Assembly (NCBI GenBank): GCA_020073615.1
Contig: JAIQEX010000004.1
Location: 49,804 to 113,803 of the forward strand
DNA length: 64,000 bases
Source of the DNA: Terriglobia bacterium
GTDB taxonomy: Bacteria; Acidobacteriota; Terriglobia; Bryobacterales; Bryobacteraceae
Reading direction: 5' to 3'
Shown one piece after another: positions 36,904-46,946 of the stretch. Within the stretch, counting starts at the first letter, position 1, and each line of letters starts with the position of its first letter. The notes beneath the pieces are model-generated. The model saw only the letters and a list, made by a program, of their open reading frames with translations. It was not told the DNA's origin and made no database searches. The position numbers were made by a program, and so were the translations under genes.

Positions 36904-38028
36904 TTAACCGCAGGCGCGTTGGAAGAACGCGAGCGATTGCGCGGCACAGGTTTCCCAGCGGAAGGCCGCGGCGCGGGAGAGGCCGCGGGCCGAGAGATCG
37001 GCGCGGAGTTGGGGGGAAAGTAACAGGCGGGCGAGGGCATCGCGGAGCTCTTGTATGCTGCGCGGGTCGATGAGCAGCGCGGCATCGGCTGCGACTTCGG
37101 GCAGGGAGGAGACATTGGAGGTCACCACGGGGACGCCGGCGGCCATGGCTTGCGCGACGGGAAACCCGAAGCCTTCGTAAAGCGAGGGGTAGGCGAAGAC
37201 GGTGGCTGCGGCGGTGAGCGGCGCAAGGTCGGCTTCGGGCACGTAGCCGAGGTAGCGCACGGCGGCGAGGCGCGCGGTGGTGGCAGCGGACGCCCAGCCG
37301 ATGGGGCCGGCGACCACCAGTTCGAATTGGTCGCGGAGGGAGGCGGGGAGCGCGGCGAACGCGTCAAGCAGCAGGTCGATGTTCTTGCGCGGCTCGATGG
37401 TGCCGATGGAAAGCACGTAGGGGCGCGTCAAGCCATAGCGGGCGCGGACGGCCTCGATCCGGGCCGAGTCGGCCGCGAAGAACGCGGCGGGGATTCCGGG
37501 GTAGATCACGGTGATGCTGCCGGGCGGGAGGTTGAGGACGCGAATGGCGTCGTTCCGGGAGCTTTCGGAAATGGCGATGAGGGCATCGGCGCGGCGCAGA
37601 ATACCGGAGTAGCTGCGGTCGGCGCGCACGTTGGCGGTGGAGTGCAGCTCCGGCATGAGCCAGCAGGTCATGTCATAGATGGTGGCCGTGAGGCGCGTGC
37701 GGCGGGGCGGATGGCGCACCAGGTTGCTGGCGTGAAACACGCCGGCGCCGCGCGTGAGCCAGTCGAGCACAGGCAGCGGGGTGTAATTGGAAAGCGCGAG
37801 CGCCGCGAGCCCAGTGCCCGTGCGCCAGGGGCCGGCGATGGAGCGATGGTGCGCCAGCGGCCCCAAGCGCGCGAGCGCGGGAAACGTGCGGATGGCGTCC
37901 GCGCCGGCCGCGGCGCGCAGGTGCGCGATCCAGTGATAAAGATAGTTCTTGACGCCCGCGCTGCGCACCAGCAGCGGCACGGCGTCGATCGCGACGCGCA
38001 TCTTCCTCGAAATAGATGGTATACTCAT
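36904..38028 (-). CDS. Glycosyltransferase family 4
   Basis: This 374-residue GT-B glycosyltransferase uses an activated sugar to build cell-surface polysaccharide or lipid-linked glycans. The C-terminal half is diagnostic: YVLSIGTIEPRKNIDLLLDA, FELVVAGPIGWASA, VRYLGYVPEADLAPL, AYPSLYEGFGFPVAQAMAAG (the ExxxGFxxxxxE-type donor site) and PVVTSNVSSLPEVAADAALL. The N-terminal half has MRVAIDAVPLLVRSAGVKNY. The start could be ATG 38028 or ATG 38001 (at MRVAIDAV). No other polysaccharide gene is nearby. It is divergent from the his operon. Confidence 0.9.
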   Translation of the reverse strand: MSIPSISRKMRVAIDAVPLLVRSAGVKNYLYHWIAHLRAAAGADAIRTFPALARLGPLAHHRSIAGPWRTGTGLAALALSNYTPLPVLDWLTRGAGVFHASNLVRHPPRRTRLTATIYDMTCWLMPELHSTANVRADRSYSGILRRADALIAISESSRNDAIRVLNLPPGSITVIYPGIPAAFFAADSARIEAVRARYGLTRPYVLSIGTIEPRKNIDLLLDAFAALPASLRDQFELVVAGPIGWASAATTARLAAVRYLGYVPEADLAPLTAAATVFAYPSLYEGFGFPVAQAMAAGVPVVTSNVSSLPEVAADAALLIDPRSIQELRDALARLLLSPQLRADLSARGLSRAAAFRWETCAAQSLAFFQRACG

Positions 38029-38049
38029 TTTCGCGGAATTGGAAAGGAC

Positions 38050-38077
38050 GCCCGCCCTCGTTGTGGCGGGCTTTTTT
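38050..38077 (+). terminator. Intrinsic-terminator-like hairpin in the his operon leader
   Basis: GCCCGCC (38050-38056), an eight-base loop, GGCGGGC (38065-38071) and six T's form a textbook Rho-independent terminator on the plus strand. No plus-strand gene ends nearby: upstream lies a minus-strand gene. A -10-like TATACT at 38020-38025 would start transcription just before it, and hisI begins 14 bases after the T-run. It is therefore placed like an attenuator. No leader peptide rich in His codons is visible. Confidence 0.7.
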
Positions 38078-38090
38078 ATTGGCGTTCACG

Positions 38091-38471
38091 ATGAATCTGG
38101 ATTTTCAAAAATCCGACGGCCTGATCACGGCGGTCATCCAGGACCATGCCAGCCGGCGCGTGCTGATGGTGGGGTACATGAATGAAGAGGCCTTCCGGTT
38201 GACGGTGGAAACCGGCTATGCCACCTTCTACAGCCGGTCGCGGCGGAAGCTGTGGCTCAAAGGCGAAAGCTCGGGGCACCGCCTGGTGGTGAAGCGGATC
38301 GCGGCCGATTGCGACGGCGACGCGCTGCTGGTGGAGGTGGAAGCGCTGGGCCCGGGCGTGTGTCACGAGGGGTATGAGAGCTGCTTCTTCCGGCGCCTGG
38401 ACAACGGCGCGTGGACGGTTTCCGAGGAGCGGGCTTTCGATCCCGGCGCGGTCTACGGAGGCCAGAAGTGA
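38091..38471 (+). CDS. hisI: Phosphoribosyl-AMP cyclohydrolase
   Basis: This enzyme catalyses the third step of histidine synthesis, opening the purine ring of PR-AMP. The protein has 126 residues: [62 protein letters not shown] and ESCFFRR. The Cys and Asp residues for zinc and magnesium (DCDGD, GVCHEG, SCFF) are present. It lacks the HisE pyrophosphohydrolase domain often fused to it. First gene of the his operon; the stop overlaps the hisG start (GTGA). Confidence 0.95.
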   Translation: MNLDFQKSDGLITAVIQDHASRRVLMVGYMNEEAFRLTVETGYATFYSRSRRKLWLKGESSGHRLVVKRIAADCDGDALLVEVEALGPGVCHEGYESCFFRRLDNGAWTVSEERAFDPGAVYGGQK

Positions 38472-39337
38472 AGCTCAAGCTGGGCATTCCCAAGGGCAGC
38501 CTGGAGAGCGCCACCATCGAGCTGTTCCGCCGCGCCGGGTTTGCCATCACCACCAGCAGCCGTTCCTATTTCCCGGGCATCGACGATCCGGAAATCGAAT
38601 GCATGCTCATCCGCGCGCAGGAGATGGCGCGGTACGTGGAGGACGGCATCCTGGATGCCGGGCTGACGGGGCGCGATTGGGTGGAGGAGAACGGCGCCGA
38701 TGTGGTGGCCGTGGCCGACCTTATATATGCCAAGCAGAGCTTCGGCAAGGTGCGCTGGGTGCTGGCCGTGCCGATGGCATCGGGTTTCCAGTCGGTGAAA
38801 GATTTGCAGGGGAAAATTATCGCCACCGAACTGGTGGAGACCACGAAGCGCTACCTGGCGCGGCACGGCGTGGCGGCCAAAGTGGAGTTCAGTTGGGGCG
38901 CAACCGAGGTGAAGCCGCCGGTGCTGGCCGACGCCATCGTGGAGGTGACCGAGACCGGGTCGTCGCTGCGCGCCAACAACCTCAAAATTATCGATACGGT
39001 GCTGGAGTCGAACACGCAACTGATCGCTAACCGGGAGGCGTGGCAGGACCGGGAGAAGCGGCAAAAGCTGGAAGACATCCGCATGCTGCTGGAAGGGGCG
39101 ATTCATGCGCTGGGAAAAGTGGGGCTGATGCTCAACGTGCATCGCGATAACCTGGCGGCGGTGCTGGCCGTGCTGCCGGCGCTGAAGCGGCCCACTATTT
39201 CGCACCTGAGCGACGAGGCGTGGCTGGCGGTGAATACGATTCTCGACGAATCGACGGTGCGCCATATCATTCCGCGCCTGAAGCAGGCGGGCGGCGAGGG
39301 AATTGTCGAGTACCCGCTGAACAAGATCGTGCTGTGA
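38468..39337 (+). CDS. hisG: ATP phosphoribosyltransferase, long form
   Basis: This first and usually feedback-controlled enzyme of the pathway joins ATP and PRPP. Its 289 residues fit the long form with a C-terminal ACT-like regulatory domain ([39 protein letters not shown]), so no HisZ partner is needed. Core motifs are [40 protein letters not shown] and [20 protein letters not shown] (PRPP loop). It has a GTG start overlapping hisI, and its stop overlaps hisD. Confidence 0.95.
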   Translation: MKLKLGIPKGSLESATIELFRRAGFAITTSSRSYFPGIDDPEIECMLIRAQEMARYVEDGILDAGLTGRDWVEENGADVVAVADLIYAKQSFGKVRWVLAVPMASGFQSVKDLQGKIIATELVETTKRYLARHGVAAKVEFSWGATEVKPPVLADAIVEVTETGSSLRANNLKIIDTVLESNTQLIANREAWQDREKRQKLEDIRMLLEGAIHALGKVGLMLNVHRDNLAAVLAVLPALKRPTISHLSDEAWLAVNTILDESTVRHIIPRLKQAGGEGIVEYPLNKIVL

Positions 39338-40581
39338 TTCGCATTCTGGAGAGCAAAGAGATCGGGCGTCTGCTGGCACGCCGCGGGGCGCGCCTGGCGG
39401 AAGCGGAAGCGGTGGTGCGGCCGATTCTGGAGGCCGTGCGGAAGCGCGGAGATGCCGCGCTGCTGGAGTACGCGCGCCGGTTCGACGGCTTCACCGGCAA
39501 GAACGTGCGCGTACCGGAGAAGGAGCTGCGCGCGGCGCGCGGAAAGCTTGCGCCCGATTTTCGCGCGGCGGTGAGGACGGCGGCGGCGAACATCCGCGCG
39601 TATGCCGGGCGGCAGATGCCGCGCGAGTGGACGCGCGAAATGCGTGCCGGTGTGTGGCTGGGGCAGATTGTGCGGCCGCTCGACACCGTGGCGGCGTACA
39701 TTCCGGCGGGCCGCTATCCCTTGCCCTCCACGCTCATGATGACGGTGATTCCCGCGCAGGTGGCAGGCGTTCCGAACATCTGCGTGGCCACGCCCAAGCC
39801 GGTCGCGGAAATTTTCGGTACGGCAGCACTGTTGGGGGTGGGCGCCGTTTTTCAGATGGGCGGCGCGCAGGCGATTGCCGCATTTGCGTTCGGGACGCGC
39901 ACCGTACCGCGGGCGGATCGCATCGTAGGGCCGGGAAACATCTATGTGGCCGCGGCCAAGAAGCTGCTGGCGGGCGAGGTGGGCATCGACTTCGTCGCGG
40001 GGCCGACCGAGATCCTGATCATCGCGGCGGAGGGCGATCCGCGCTCGCTGGCGGCCGATCTGCTGGCGCAAGCGGAGCACGATGTGGACGCCTCGGCGGT
40101 GCTGCTGACCACGTCGCGGCGGCTGGCGGCGGCGGTGGCGAAGGAAGTTGCGCGGCAGCTTGCGGTATTGCCGACGGCGGCAGTGGCCGGGCGATCGATT
40201 GCGAAGAATTCGGCGGTGGTGCTGGTGCGCTCGCTGGACGAGGCGGTAGAAGTGGCTAATCGATTTGCGCCGGAACATCTGAGCATCCCGGATCGGAAAC
40301 TGCTGGCGGGCGTGCGCCATGCGGGCAGCGTATTTGTGGGGACGTACAGTCCCGAGGCGGCGGGCGATTACGCTTCGGGGCCGAACCACGTGCTGCCCAC
40401 CAGCGGCGCGGCGCGGCAGCGGGGCGGACTGGCGGTGACCGACTATGTCAAAGTGATTTCGGTGCAGGAACTGACGGAGGCGGGCCTGCGGCGGCTGGCG
40501 CCGGCGATCACCACACTGGCGCGGGCCGAAGGGTTGGAGGCGCACGCGCGGTCGGTGGAGGCGAGGATGGGACGCCAATGA
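39334..40581 (+). CDS. hisD: Histidinol dehydrogenase
   Basis: This enzyme oxidises histidinol to histidine with two NAD+. Its 415 residues include [62 protein letters not shown] and RFAPEHLSI with the catalytic Glu-His pair, and [20 protein letters not shown] with the zinc-binding region. The GTG start at 39334 overlaps the hisG stop and the stop overlaps hisC. Confidence 0.95.
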   Translation: MIRILESKEIGRLLARRGARLAEAEAVVRPILEAVRKRGDAALLEYARRFDGFTGKNVRVPEKELRAARGKLAPDFRAAVRTAAANIRAYAGRQMPREWTREMRAGVWLGQIVRPLDTVAAYIPAGRYPLPSTLMMTVIPAQVAGVPNICVATPKPVAEIFGTAALLGVGAVFQMGGAQAIAAFAFGTRTVPRADRIVGPGNIYVAAAKKLLAGEVGIDFVAGPTEILIIAAEGDPRSLAADLLAQAEHDVDASAVLLTTSRRLAAAVAKEVARQLAVLPTAAVAGRSIAKNSAVVLVRSLDEAVEVANRFAPEHLSIPDRKLLAGVRHAGSVFVGTYSPEAAGDYASGPNHVLPTSGAARQRGGLAVTDYVKVISVQELTEAGLRRLAPAITTLARAEGLEAHARSVEARMGRQ

Positions 40582-41654
40582 AGCCCAAGCTGCCTAGGGG
40601 CGCCATCAAGCCGCGGCCCGCGGTGCTCGCCATGGCGCCGTATTCGCCGCCGACGGCGGGGCGGACGGGCAAGCTGCGCCTGGATTTCAACGAGAATACC
40701 GTGGGCTCGTCGCCGCGCGTGATCGCGGCGCTGAAGGAGCGGCTGGAGAGCGGGCGGCTGGCGGTCTATCCGGAATACGGCGAAGCGAAAGCGGCCATCG
40801 CCCGGTATTTCCACGTGCAGCCCGCGCAGTTCGTCTTCACCAACGGCACCGACGAAGCCATCCAGGTGTTCCTCAACACTTATATAGATGATGGGCAGGA
40901 GGTGCTGGTACTGAAGCCCGCTTATGCCATGTACCGGTTCTACGCGGAGGTGGCGGGGGCGCGCATCAAAGAGGTTGTCTACCCGCAGCCGGACATGGAA
41001 TTTCCGTTGGCGGAGGTGCTGGCCGCCATCACGCCGGAAACGCGCGCGGTGCTGCTGGCCAATCCCAATAACCCCACGGGCACGGGCGTTTCGCTGCTGG
41101 GAATCGAACGCATTCTGCACCGCGCGCGCAAGGCGGTGGTGCTGGTGGACGAGGCCTACTACGAGTTCTCCGGCGTGACCGCGCTGGCCGAAATCGAACG
41201 CGTGCCCAACCTGTTCGTCTCGCGCACATTTTCCAAGGTGTTCGGCATGGCGGCCATGCGCCTGGGCTGCCTGTTTTCGCACGAAGCCAACATCGCCTTT
41301 CTGCACAAGGCGCAGTCGCCTTATAGCGTGAACTCGCTAGCGGTGGAGGCGGCGCAGGCGGCGGTGGAAGATACGGCCTACATCGAGAATTACGTGGCCG
41401 AAGTGCTGGCGGCGCGGGAATTGCTCTGCGTCGGGTTGGAGAAGCTGGGGATCGGATACGTGCCGAGCTCCGCCAATTTCGTGCTGGCGCGCATCGGCGT
41501 GCGCGCGGTGGAGGTGCGCGACAAGCTGCGGGGACAAGGCATCCTGGTGCGCGACCGCAGCTACGAAGCCGCGGGGTGCGTGCGCATCACCGTGGGCACG
41601 CGCGAGCAGACGCGCCGGCTGCTGGACGCGCTGGCGGAGATCTGGAAACCATGA
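40578..41654 (+). CDS. hisC: Histidinol-phosphate aminotransferase
   Basis: This is a PLP-dependent class I/II aminotransferase of 358 residues. Motifs are LRLDFNENTVGSSPRVI, FVFTNGTDEAIQVFLNTY, LLANPNNPTGTG, VLVDEAYYEFSG and the PLP-lysine segment SRTFSKVFGMAAMRLGC, with CVRITVGTREQ for the C-terminal Arg. It converts imidazole-acetol phosphate to histidinol phosphate. ATGA overlaps join it to hisD and to the HAD gene. Confidence 0.94.
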   Translation: MKPKLPRGAIKPRPAVLAMAPYSPPTAGRTGKLRLDFNENTVGSSPRVIAALKERLESGRLAVYPEYGEAKAAIARYFHVQPAQFVFTNGTDEAIQVFLNTYIDDGQEVLVLKPAYAMYRFYAEVAGARIKEVVYPQPDMEFPLAEVLAAITPETRAVLLANPNNPTGTGVSLLGIERILHRARKAVVLVDEAYYEFSGVTALAEIERVPNLFVSRTFSKVFGMAAMRLGCLFSHEANIAFLHKAQSPYSVNSLAVEAAQAAVEDTAYIENYVAEVLAARELLCVGLEKLGIGYVPSSANFVLARIGVRAVEVRDKLRGQGILVRDRSYEAAGCVRITVGTREQTRRLLDALAEIWKP

Positions 41655-42331
41655 GCAAGCCGCTGCTGATTTTCGACATGGACGGGGTGCTGGTGGATGT
41701 GACGGAGTCGTACCGCGAGACTATCGCGCGCACGGTGGCGCACTTCGCCGGGATCGAGGTCACGCGCGAACAGATCCAGGAGTACAAGAACCAGGGCGGC
41801 TGGAACGACGATTGGCAGCTCTCGCATCACATCATTGAACGCGCCGGCGTGGAGGTTCCTTTCGCGCGCGTGAAGGGGCATTTTCAGAAGCTCTTTCTGG
41901 GCGATGGGTCGGACGGGATGATTCTGCGGGAGCGCTGGATCGCACTGCCGGGCGTGCTGGAGAAGCTGAACGAGCGCTTCCGCTTTGCGCTGTTCACGGG
42001 CCGCCCGCGCGCCGACGCGGAGTTGACGCTCGCGCGATTCGCCGGCGGCCTGGTATTCGATCCGGTGGTGGGCATGTACGAGATTGCGAACCATAAGCCC
42101 GCGCCCGACGGGTTGCTGCAAATTCTGCACGGGGAGACTGGAGGACAGGCGTACTACATCGGCGACACGGTGGACGACGCGCGCTGCGCGCGGTCGGCGA
42201 AGGTGCCATTTATCGGCATCGCGGCGCCCTCCAATCCGCTGTACCTGGACCTGGTATTCCTGTTTCAGGCCGAGAGCGCGTACGCCATCGTGGACGACAT
42301 CAACTACCTGTCCGAGGTGTTCGCGGCATGA
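41651..42331 (+). CDS. HAD-superfamily phosphatase, probable histidinol-phosphatase
   Basis: This 226-residue HAD subfamily IA hydrolase has the nucleophile motif [10 protein letters not shown] at residues 8-17, Thr motif II in [13 protein letters not shown], Lys motif III in [13 protein letters not shown] and the acidic motif [14 protein letters not shown]. It sits inside the his operon with ATGA overlaps on both sides, exactly where a histidinol-phosphate phosphatase is needed, and the adjacent hisB lacks a phosphatase domain. No PHP-type or other HolPase is seen in the window. The substrate is inferred from context; a general phosphatase is the alternative. Confidence 0.8.
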   Translation: MSKPLLIFDMDGVLVDVTESYRETIARTVAHFAGIEVTREQIQEYKNQGGWNDDWQLSHHIIERAGVEVPFARVKGHFQKLFLGDGSDGMILRERWIALPGVLEKLNERFRFALFTGRPRADAELTLARFAGGLVFDPVVGMYEIANHKPAPDGLLQILHGETGGQAYYIGDTVDDARCARSAKVPFIGIAAPSNPLYLDLVFLFQAESAYAIVDDINYLSEVFAA

Positions 42332-42915
42332 GGGCAGCCACCATACGGCGCGAAACCGCGGAGACGAAAATCATTGGCTTGTTGCGCATCGAGGGGCGCG
42401 GGCGATACCAGATCGACACCGGCATAGGCTTCTTCGACCACATGCTGGAGCTGTTCACCAGGCACGGCGGCTTCGATCTGAAGCTGAACGTCGCGGGCGA
42501 CCTGCACGTGGACCAGCACCACACCGTGGAAGACGTGGGCATCGCACTGGGCCAGTTGTTTTCGACGGCGCTGGGCGACCGGAAGGGCATCAACCGCGCG
42601 GGCTACTTCGTTCTGCCCATGGACGAGACGCTGGCCGTGGTGGCGCTCGATCTGGGCGGGCGGCCGGCCCTGGTGTACAAGGACCTGGTGCGCGTGCGCC
42701 TCGTGGGCGATCTGCAAGCCGAGCTGGTGGAGGATTTCTTCGGCGGCTTCGTGAACCACGCGGGCGCCAACCTGCATGCGCGCGTGCTGTACGGGCGGTC
42801 GAGCCACCACAAGATCGAAGCGATTTTCAAGTGCTTCGCGCGGGCTTTGAAGTACGCGTGCTCGAAGGATGCGCGGCTGAAGAACCAGTTGCCTTCAACC
42901 AAGGGGCTGCTGTGA
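42328..42915 (+). CDS. hisB: Imidazoleglycerol-phosphate dehydratase
   Basis: This 195-residue dehydratase is the single-domain form. Metal-binding signatures are [36 protein letters not shown] and [20 protein letters not shown], which carry the manganese-binding His/Glu residues. It converts IGP to imidazole-acetol phosphate. Start and stop overlap the HAD gene and hisH. Confidence 0.95.
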   Translation: MRAATIRRETAETKIIGLLRIEGRGRYQIDTGIGFFDHMLELFTRHGGFDLKLNVAGDLHVDQHHTVEDVGIALGQLFSTALGDRKGINRAGYFVLPMDETLAVVALDLGGRPALVYKDLVRVRLVGDLQAELVEDFFGGFVNHAGANLHARVLYGRSSHHKIEAIFKCFARALKYACSKDARLKNQLPSTKGLL

Positions 42916-43505
42916 TCGCGATTTTCGATTACGGCGCGGGCAATCTGCGGTCGGTGGAGAATACCCTGGGCGAGCTGGGCTGGGAATACCGCCTGGCGCG
43001 CGATTCCGCGGGGTTGCGGCAGGCGTCGAAGATCGTTCTGCCGGGCGTGGGGCACTTCGGCCAGATAATGCGCGCGCTGGACGCGCTCGAGGTGCGCGAT
43101 ACGCTGCGCGAGCGGATCGGCGCGGGCGTGCCGTTTCTGGGCATCTGCCTGGGGCTGCAGGCGCTGTTCGAAGCCAGCGAGGAGGCACCAGAGGCGCGCG
43201 GCCTGGGCGTCTACCCAGGCACGGTGCGGCGCTTTCCGGCCGGCGCTCGCGTGCCGCACATGGGCTGGAACAATCTGGAAGTGCGGCCGGATTCGAAACT
43301 GGCGCGTGGCTTGAATGCGCGGCCGTTCGTCTATTTCGCGCACAGCTACTACGTGCCCGAAAACGAGCGTGCGTCCGCGACTTGCACCTACGAGGTGCGG
43401 TACACGGCGGCGCTCGAGGCGGGCAGCGTGTTCGGCGTGCAGTTCCACCCCGAGAAGTCGGGCGCGGTGGGGTTGCAGGTGATGCGGAATTTTCTGGAAA
43501 TGTGA
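42912..43505 (+). CDS. hisH: Imidazole glycerol phosphate synthase, glutaminase subunit
   Basis: This class I glutamine amidotransferase of 197 residues supplies ammonia to HisF. The catalytic Cys lies in [17 protein letters not shown], the His and Glu in [25 protein letters not shown] and [11 protein letters not shown] are also typical. GTG start at 42912 overlaps hisB. Confidence 0.95.
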   Translation: MIAIFDYGAGNLRSVENTLGELGWEYRLARDSAGLRQASKIVLPGVGHFGQIMRALDALEVRDTLRERIGAGVPFLGICLGLQALFEASEEAPEARGLGVYPGTVRRFPAGARVPHMGWNNLEVRPDSKLARGLNARPFVYFAHSYYVPENERASATCTYEVRYTAALEAGSVFGVQFHPEKSGAVGLQVMRNFLEM

Positions 43506-43512
43506 GCGCGCC

Positions 43513-44277
43513 ATGCTGGCCAAGCGAATCATTCCCTGTCTGGATGTCACCGGCGGCCGCGTGGTCAAGGGCGTGAACTTCGTCAACCTGCGCGACGCCG
43601 GGGACCCGGTGGAGCTGGCCGAACGCTACAACCGCGAGGGCGCCGACGAGCTGGTCTTCCTGGATATCACCGCCTCCAGCGACGCGCGCGCGATCATGGC
43701 CGATGTCGTGGCGCGGACGGCGCGGAAGGTGTTCATCCCGCTGGCGGTGGGCGGCGGAATCCGCTCGGTGGCGGACGCGCGGCTGATCCTGATGTCGGGG
43801 GCGGACAAGGTGTCGGTCAACACGGCGGCGGTGCGGCGTCCGGAGCTGATCACCGAGCTGTCGCTCGAATTCGGCGCGCAGGCGGTCGTGCTGGCCATCG
43901 ACGCGCGGCGGCACGGGACGGGGCAATGGCACGTGTATACTCGCGGCGGCCGCGACGACGAGGGCATGGACGCGGTGGCCTGGGCGGCGCGCGGCGAGGA
44001 GTTGGGCGCGGGCGAAATTCTGCTGACTTCCATGGATACCGATGGCGTGCAGGAGGGCTTCGATTGCGCGCTGACCAGCGCGGTGTCGCGCGCCACCCAT
44101 GTCCCCGTGATCGCGAGCGGCGGCGCGGGCACGCCCGAGCATTTCGTGCGCGTGCTGACCGATGGCTGCGCGGACGCGGCGCTGGCGGCTTCCATTTTCC
44201 ACTACGGGACGTACACGGTGGATCAGTTGAAGGAAGAGCTGGACCGGCGCGGCATCCCAGTGCGGAGGGCGGCGTGA
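43513..44277 (+). CDS. hisF: Imidazole glycerol phosphate synthase, cyclase subunit
   Basis: This 254-residue (beta/alpha)8 barrel forms IGP and AICAR with HisH. Catalytic Asp residues are in [18 protein letters not shown] (near residue 11) and [15 protein letters not shown] (near 130). Phosphate-binding loops VGGGIRSV and ASGGAG are present. It is the only his gene not overlapping its upstream neighbour (seven-base gap). Confidence 0.96.
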   Translation: MLAKRIIPCLDVTGGRVVKGVNFVNLRDAGDPVELAERYNREGADELVFLDITASSDARAIMADVVARTARKVFIPLAVGGGIRSVADARLILMSGADKVSVNTAAVRRPELITELSLEFGAQAVVLAIDARRHGTGQWHVYTRGGRDDEGMDAVAWAARGEELGAGEILLTSMDTDGVQEGFDCALTSAVSRATHVPVIASGGAGTPEHFVRVLTDGCADAALAASIFHYGTYTVDQLKEELDRRGIPVRRAA

Positions 44278-44966
44278 TTTTTCCGTGCATCGACCTGATG
44301 GACGGCAAGGTAGTGCAACTGGTACAGGGGCGCGAGAAGGCGCTCGAAGGCGATTCGCCCGAGGAGATGCTGCGCAAGTTCGCCGCGTTTCCCGAGATCC
44401 AGGTGATCGATCTCGATGCCGCCATGGGCCGCGGGTCGAACGACGCGCTGGTCCGCCTGCTGGCGGCGCAGGCGGCGGCACGCGTGGGCGGCGGCGTGCG
44501 CACGGCGGAGCGCGCGCAGGCGCTGGTGGAGGCGGGCGCGCGCAAGGTGATCGTGGGCACGGCGGCATTCTCCGCAAGCGGTGTAGACGAGCGCTTGCTG
44601 GCTGCGCTACGGGACGCGGTGGGGCGCGAACGCCTGCTGATTGCCGTGGATTCCCGCGAAGGCCGCATCGTCGTGAAGGGCTGGCAGGAGGCCACGGCTC
44701 TGGCCGCCGAAGAGGTACTAGGCGCGCTCGAGCGGTACTGTTCCGGGTTTCTGTGCACCTATGTGGACAAAGAAGGGATGATGCAGGGGACGGACCTGGA
44801 TTGGTTCCGGCGCCTGCGCGCGGCGACCTCGCTGGAGCTGACTGCGGCGGGCGGCATTACCACCATGGACGAAGTGCGCGCCTTACTCGATATGCACGTC
44901 CACGTGGCGCTGGGCATGGCGATCTACACGGGCCGCCTGAAGCTGGAGGAACTGGCGGCGCTGTGA
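44274..44966 (+). CDS. hisA: ProFAR isomerase
   Basis: This 230-residue barrel enzyme isomerises ProFAR to PRFAR. Key stretches are [17 protein letters not shown] (catalytic Asp near residue 7), [34 protein letters not shown] and [19 protein letters not shown]. The usual second catalytic Asp/Thr region is partly changed ([18 protein letters not shown]). It starts with GTG overlapping hisF and closes the operon. Confidence 0.93.
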   Translation: MIFPCIDLMDGKVVQLVQGREKALEGDSPEEMLRKFAAFPEIQVIDLDAAMGRGSNDALVRLLAAQAAARVGGGVRTAERAQALVEAGARKVIVGTAAFSASGVDERLLAALRDAVGRERLLIAVDSREGRIVVKGWQEATALAAEEVLGALERYCSGFLCTYVDKEGMMQGTDLDWFRRLRAATSLELTAAGGITTMDEVRALLDMHVHVALGMAIYTGRLKLEELAAL

Positions 44967-45073
44967 GCCTTAATTCGCCAGGTTCTAGCGATAAAGTCCC
45001 GGTACGACAGGTACGGACCCGACTCGACATAGGGCATGCGCTGGCGCAGAATGCTTGTCGGAGGTGGTATTCG

Positions 45074-45244
45074 ATGAGTGCGGGCGAGCGGCCGGAACCA
45101 ATGACGGTGCCCAGAACCATGTCCTTCTGCAAGGTGTGCGGCATGCAGACGCCGCACGAGTGGCGGGAAGGCGGCGGAATAGTCGTCAAGATCTGCCTGG
45201 CCTGCACCGGGCGCGACGACTTATACGCGCTGGAACGCGATTGA
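45074..45244 (+). CDS. Small protein with two CxxC pairs, unrecognised
   Basis: This 56-residue protein has CKVCG and CLACTG pairs separated by a short strand region (MQTPHEWREGGGIVVKI), which suggests a zinc-ribbon-like fold. Codon use looks like that of the surrounding genome. It may be a separate gene after the his operon. I see no named family. Confidence 0.5.
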   Translation: MSAGERPEPMTVPRTMSFCKVCGMQTPHEWREGGGIVVKICLACTGRDDLYALERD

Positions 45245-45442
45245 GGCGGCGGCCAGGCTGCTGACTTTCCATCGACGCCAACCGCACCGGCCGGCCTGCG
45301 TCCTTTCCGCCGGCGCCTCAATGAATCTGATCCGTTGTCATGGCATACGATGAAGCCCCGTGAACCTGTGGCGGATTCGCCGCGACGCGGCCCGGTTGAG
45401 AGTAGACTGGTGCCGAGGGCAACCGGCCCAAAGGTACCGAGC

Positions 45443-45529
45443 CTGAATCCTGTCGACGAATTGATTGTGAGGGACCCCGATATTTTCGGCGGACTCCCAG
45501 TCTTCCGCGGCACGCGAGTTCCTCTGTAG
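45443..45529 (+). pseudogene. DUF433 antitoxin remnant
   Basis: The frame reads VDELIVRDPDIFGGLPVFRG then TRVPL and stops. This is the conserved beginning of DUF433 proteins. After the TAG the expected helix-turn-helix part is not present in any frame without further damage, and no DUF5615 toxin follows. It is a decayed second copy of the kind of antitoxin seen at 13.1 kb. Confidence 0.6.
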
Positions 45530-45751
45530 AACCCTTGCACCGGGGCGGCGGGATCGATCTGGGCTTTGTACGGGTTGGGGACTACACACCCGGAGATCAA
45601 TAGGGTGTCGTCCGCAACGTACAATCAAGGTTCATCAACGAGGGGATGCCCTCGCTACGCGAGTGATAACGTTCATGCCGAAGTCTCGAAAGCGAAAGAC
45701 AAACAAGCCCCCCCACGCCAACGGCTGACGGATCCGCTCCCCCTTGCTCGA

Positions 45752-46543
45752 ATGTTCGATCGGGTTGCGCTCCCCACGCCGTTACCTTCAACTCCGTCAG
45801 TTCTGTACCACTATACGAGTGCCGTGGGTGCCGAAGGCATCATTTCAAGCCAGCAATTCTGGGCGACCGCGCATCACTGCACAAACGACACCGCCGAGTT
45901 GTCATCGGCAGACACGACCATCCTTGAAGTCGCGACCGACCTCCGCCGGACGACTTCGGGCACCGCCGCACGCGTGTTAGATGTCTTTTTGGCGAATTAC
46001 GCAAAGGCGCACGTTCTGCGGTCTATTACCGTCTGTCTTGCCTGCTTTACAACGGCGCGGGATGACCACGATCAGTGGCGGAAATACGGCGATGATGGCC
46101 GCGGAATCTGCCTCGGTATCCGGCTGCTGAACGAACCTGGCCCCAAACAACAGGCCTCCGCGCTCATGCAGGTCGACTATTCCGAGCCGTCATGGAGCGA
46201 GACGATACGCACAGAATTCGGAAGGATCCTGGAGTTTATGGCAGGGGTATCCAACATACCCAAGAACGTTGCACTCGGGGCAAGTGCTCTGAAGCGTCAA
46301 GCTGCGTTTCAAGCGATCATCGCCAAACGCGCCGAATGGGCAGGCGAACAGGAGTTCCGCCACGTCACTCTTGTCGCCGATTCTGCAAGTGATCAGTTGA
46401 AGAGCCGGCCTTCAGAGACCGGTGCCAAAGTGTATTTCCCCGTTGTCGTCAGGGCTAATAACCGACCGATCGCTTTTGCGGAGATCTTGATCGGTCCCAA
46501 CAACACTTCAGCCGAAACCCAGCTCGACTGGACAAGCTCTTAG
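45752..46543 (+). CDS. DUF2971 domain protein
   Basis: This protein of about 263 residues begins with the DUF2971 signature: VLYHYTSAVGAEGIISSQQF near residue 12, WATAHHCTNDTAEL, then VCLACFTTARDDHDQWRKYG (an FS/FT..D...W..YG motif) and GICLGIRL, with AEWAGEQEFRHVTL later. DUF2971 proteins occur widely, often next to defence or mobile genes, and have no proven activity. The start is uncertain; ATG 45752 is chosen and the frame is open upstream. GC content is lower than in the his operon, in line with transfer. Confidence 0.75.
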   Translation: MFDRVALPTPLPSTPSVLYHYTSAVGAEGIISSQQFWATAHHCTNDTAELSSADTTILEVATDLRRTTSGTAARVLDVFLANYAKAHVLRSITVCLACFTTARDDHDQWRKYGDDGRGICLGIRLLNEPGPKQQASALMQVDYSEPSWSETIRTEFGRILEFMAGVSNIPKNVALGASALKRQAAFQAIIAKRAEWAGEQEFRHVTLVADSASDQLKSRPSETGAKVYFPVVVRANNRPIAFAEILIGPNNTSAETQLDWTSS

Positions 46544-46640
46544 CTGCAGCCGGCTACCACGTTGGTACTACCGAATATCCGGTCGTCACAGCTTCGGCGA
46601 TCTCACCCTGGCACCCGTGATGGAACGGAACGAACTCCAT

Positions 46641-46793
46641 ATGGAATCGGTAAAAGCCCATCCACCACGCGTTCTGGAGATCCAGTTGATCGTGGGGCAC
46701 ATGCCGATCCAGACGACCGAGCGTTACCTCGGACGTACACAGCGAATCGCGTCCCCCGTGAACGATGAGATCGGGATCGAGCCTGCGCCGTGA
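46641..46793 (+). pseudogene. Tyrosine recombinase (phage integrase) C-terminal remnant
   Basis: The frame gives RVLEIQLIVGHMPIQTTERY, then LGRTQRIASPVNDEIGIEP and a stop. This is the last catalytic block of tyrosine recombinases: the GH of motif box III, and the nucleophile Tyr in the TTERYLG segment. The rest of the gene, including the catalytic arginines, is missing. It marks a former integration event beside the accessory genes. Confidence 0.7.
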
Positions 46794-46946
46794 CCGCTGC
46801 CTTTGGAAGGGTTACCGACCTCCGCTCGGCGGTCTGCTGGTCGTTCCCCCAGCGCGTTTCAATGCCCCGAAAATACTGAGTGGTACGGCCGATGCCGCCC
46901 GCTCCTCGTGATTGCGGGCGCGGATGAATCGCGCTAGAAGAGAGTG

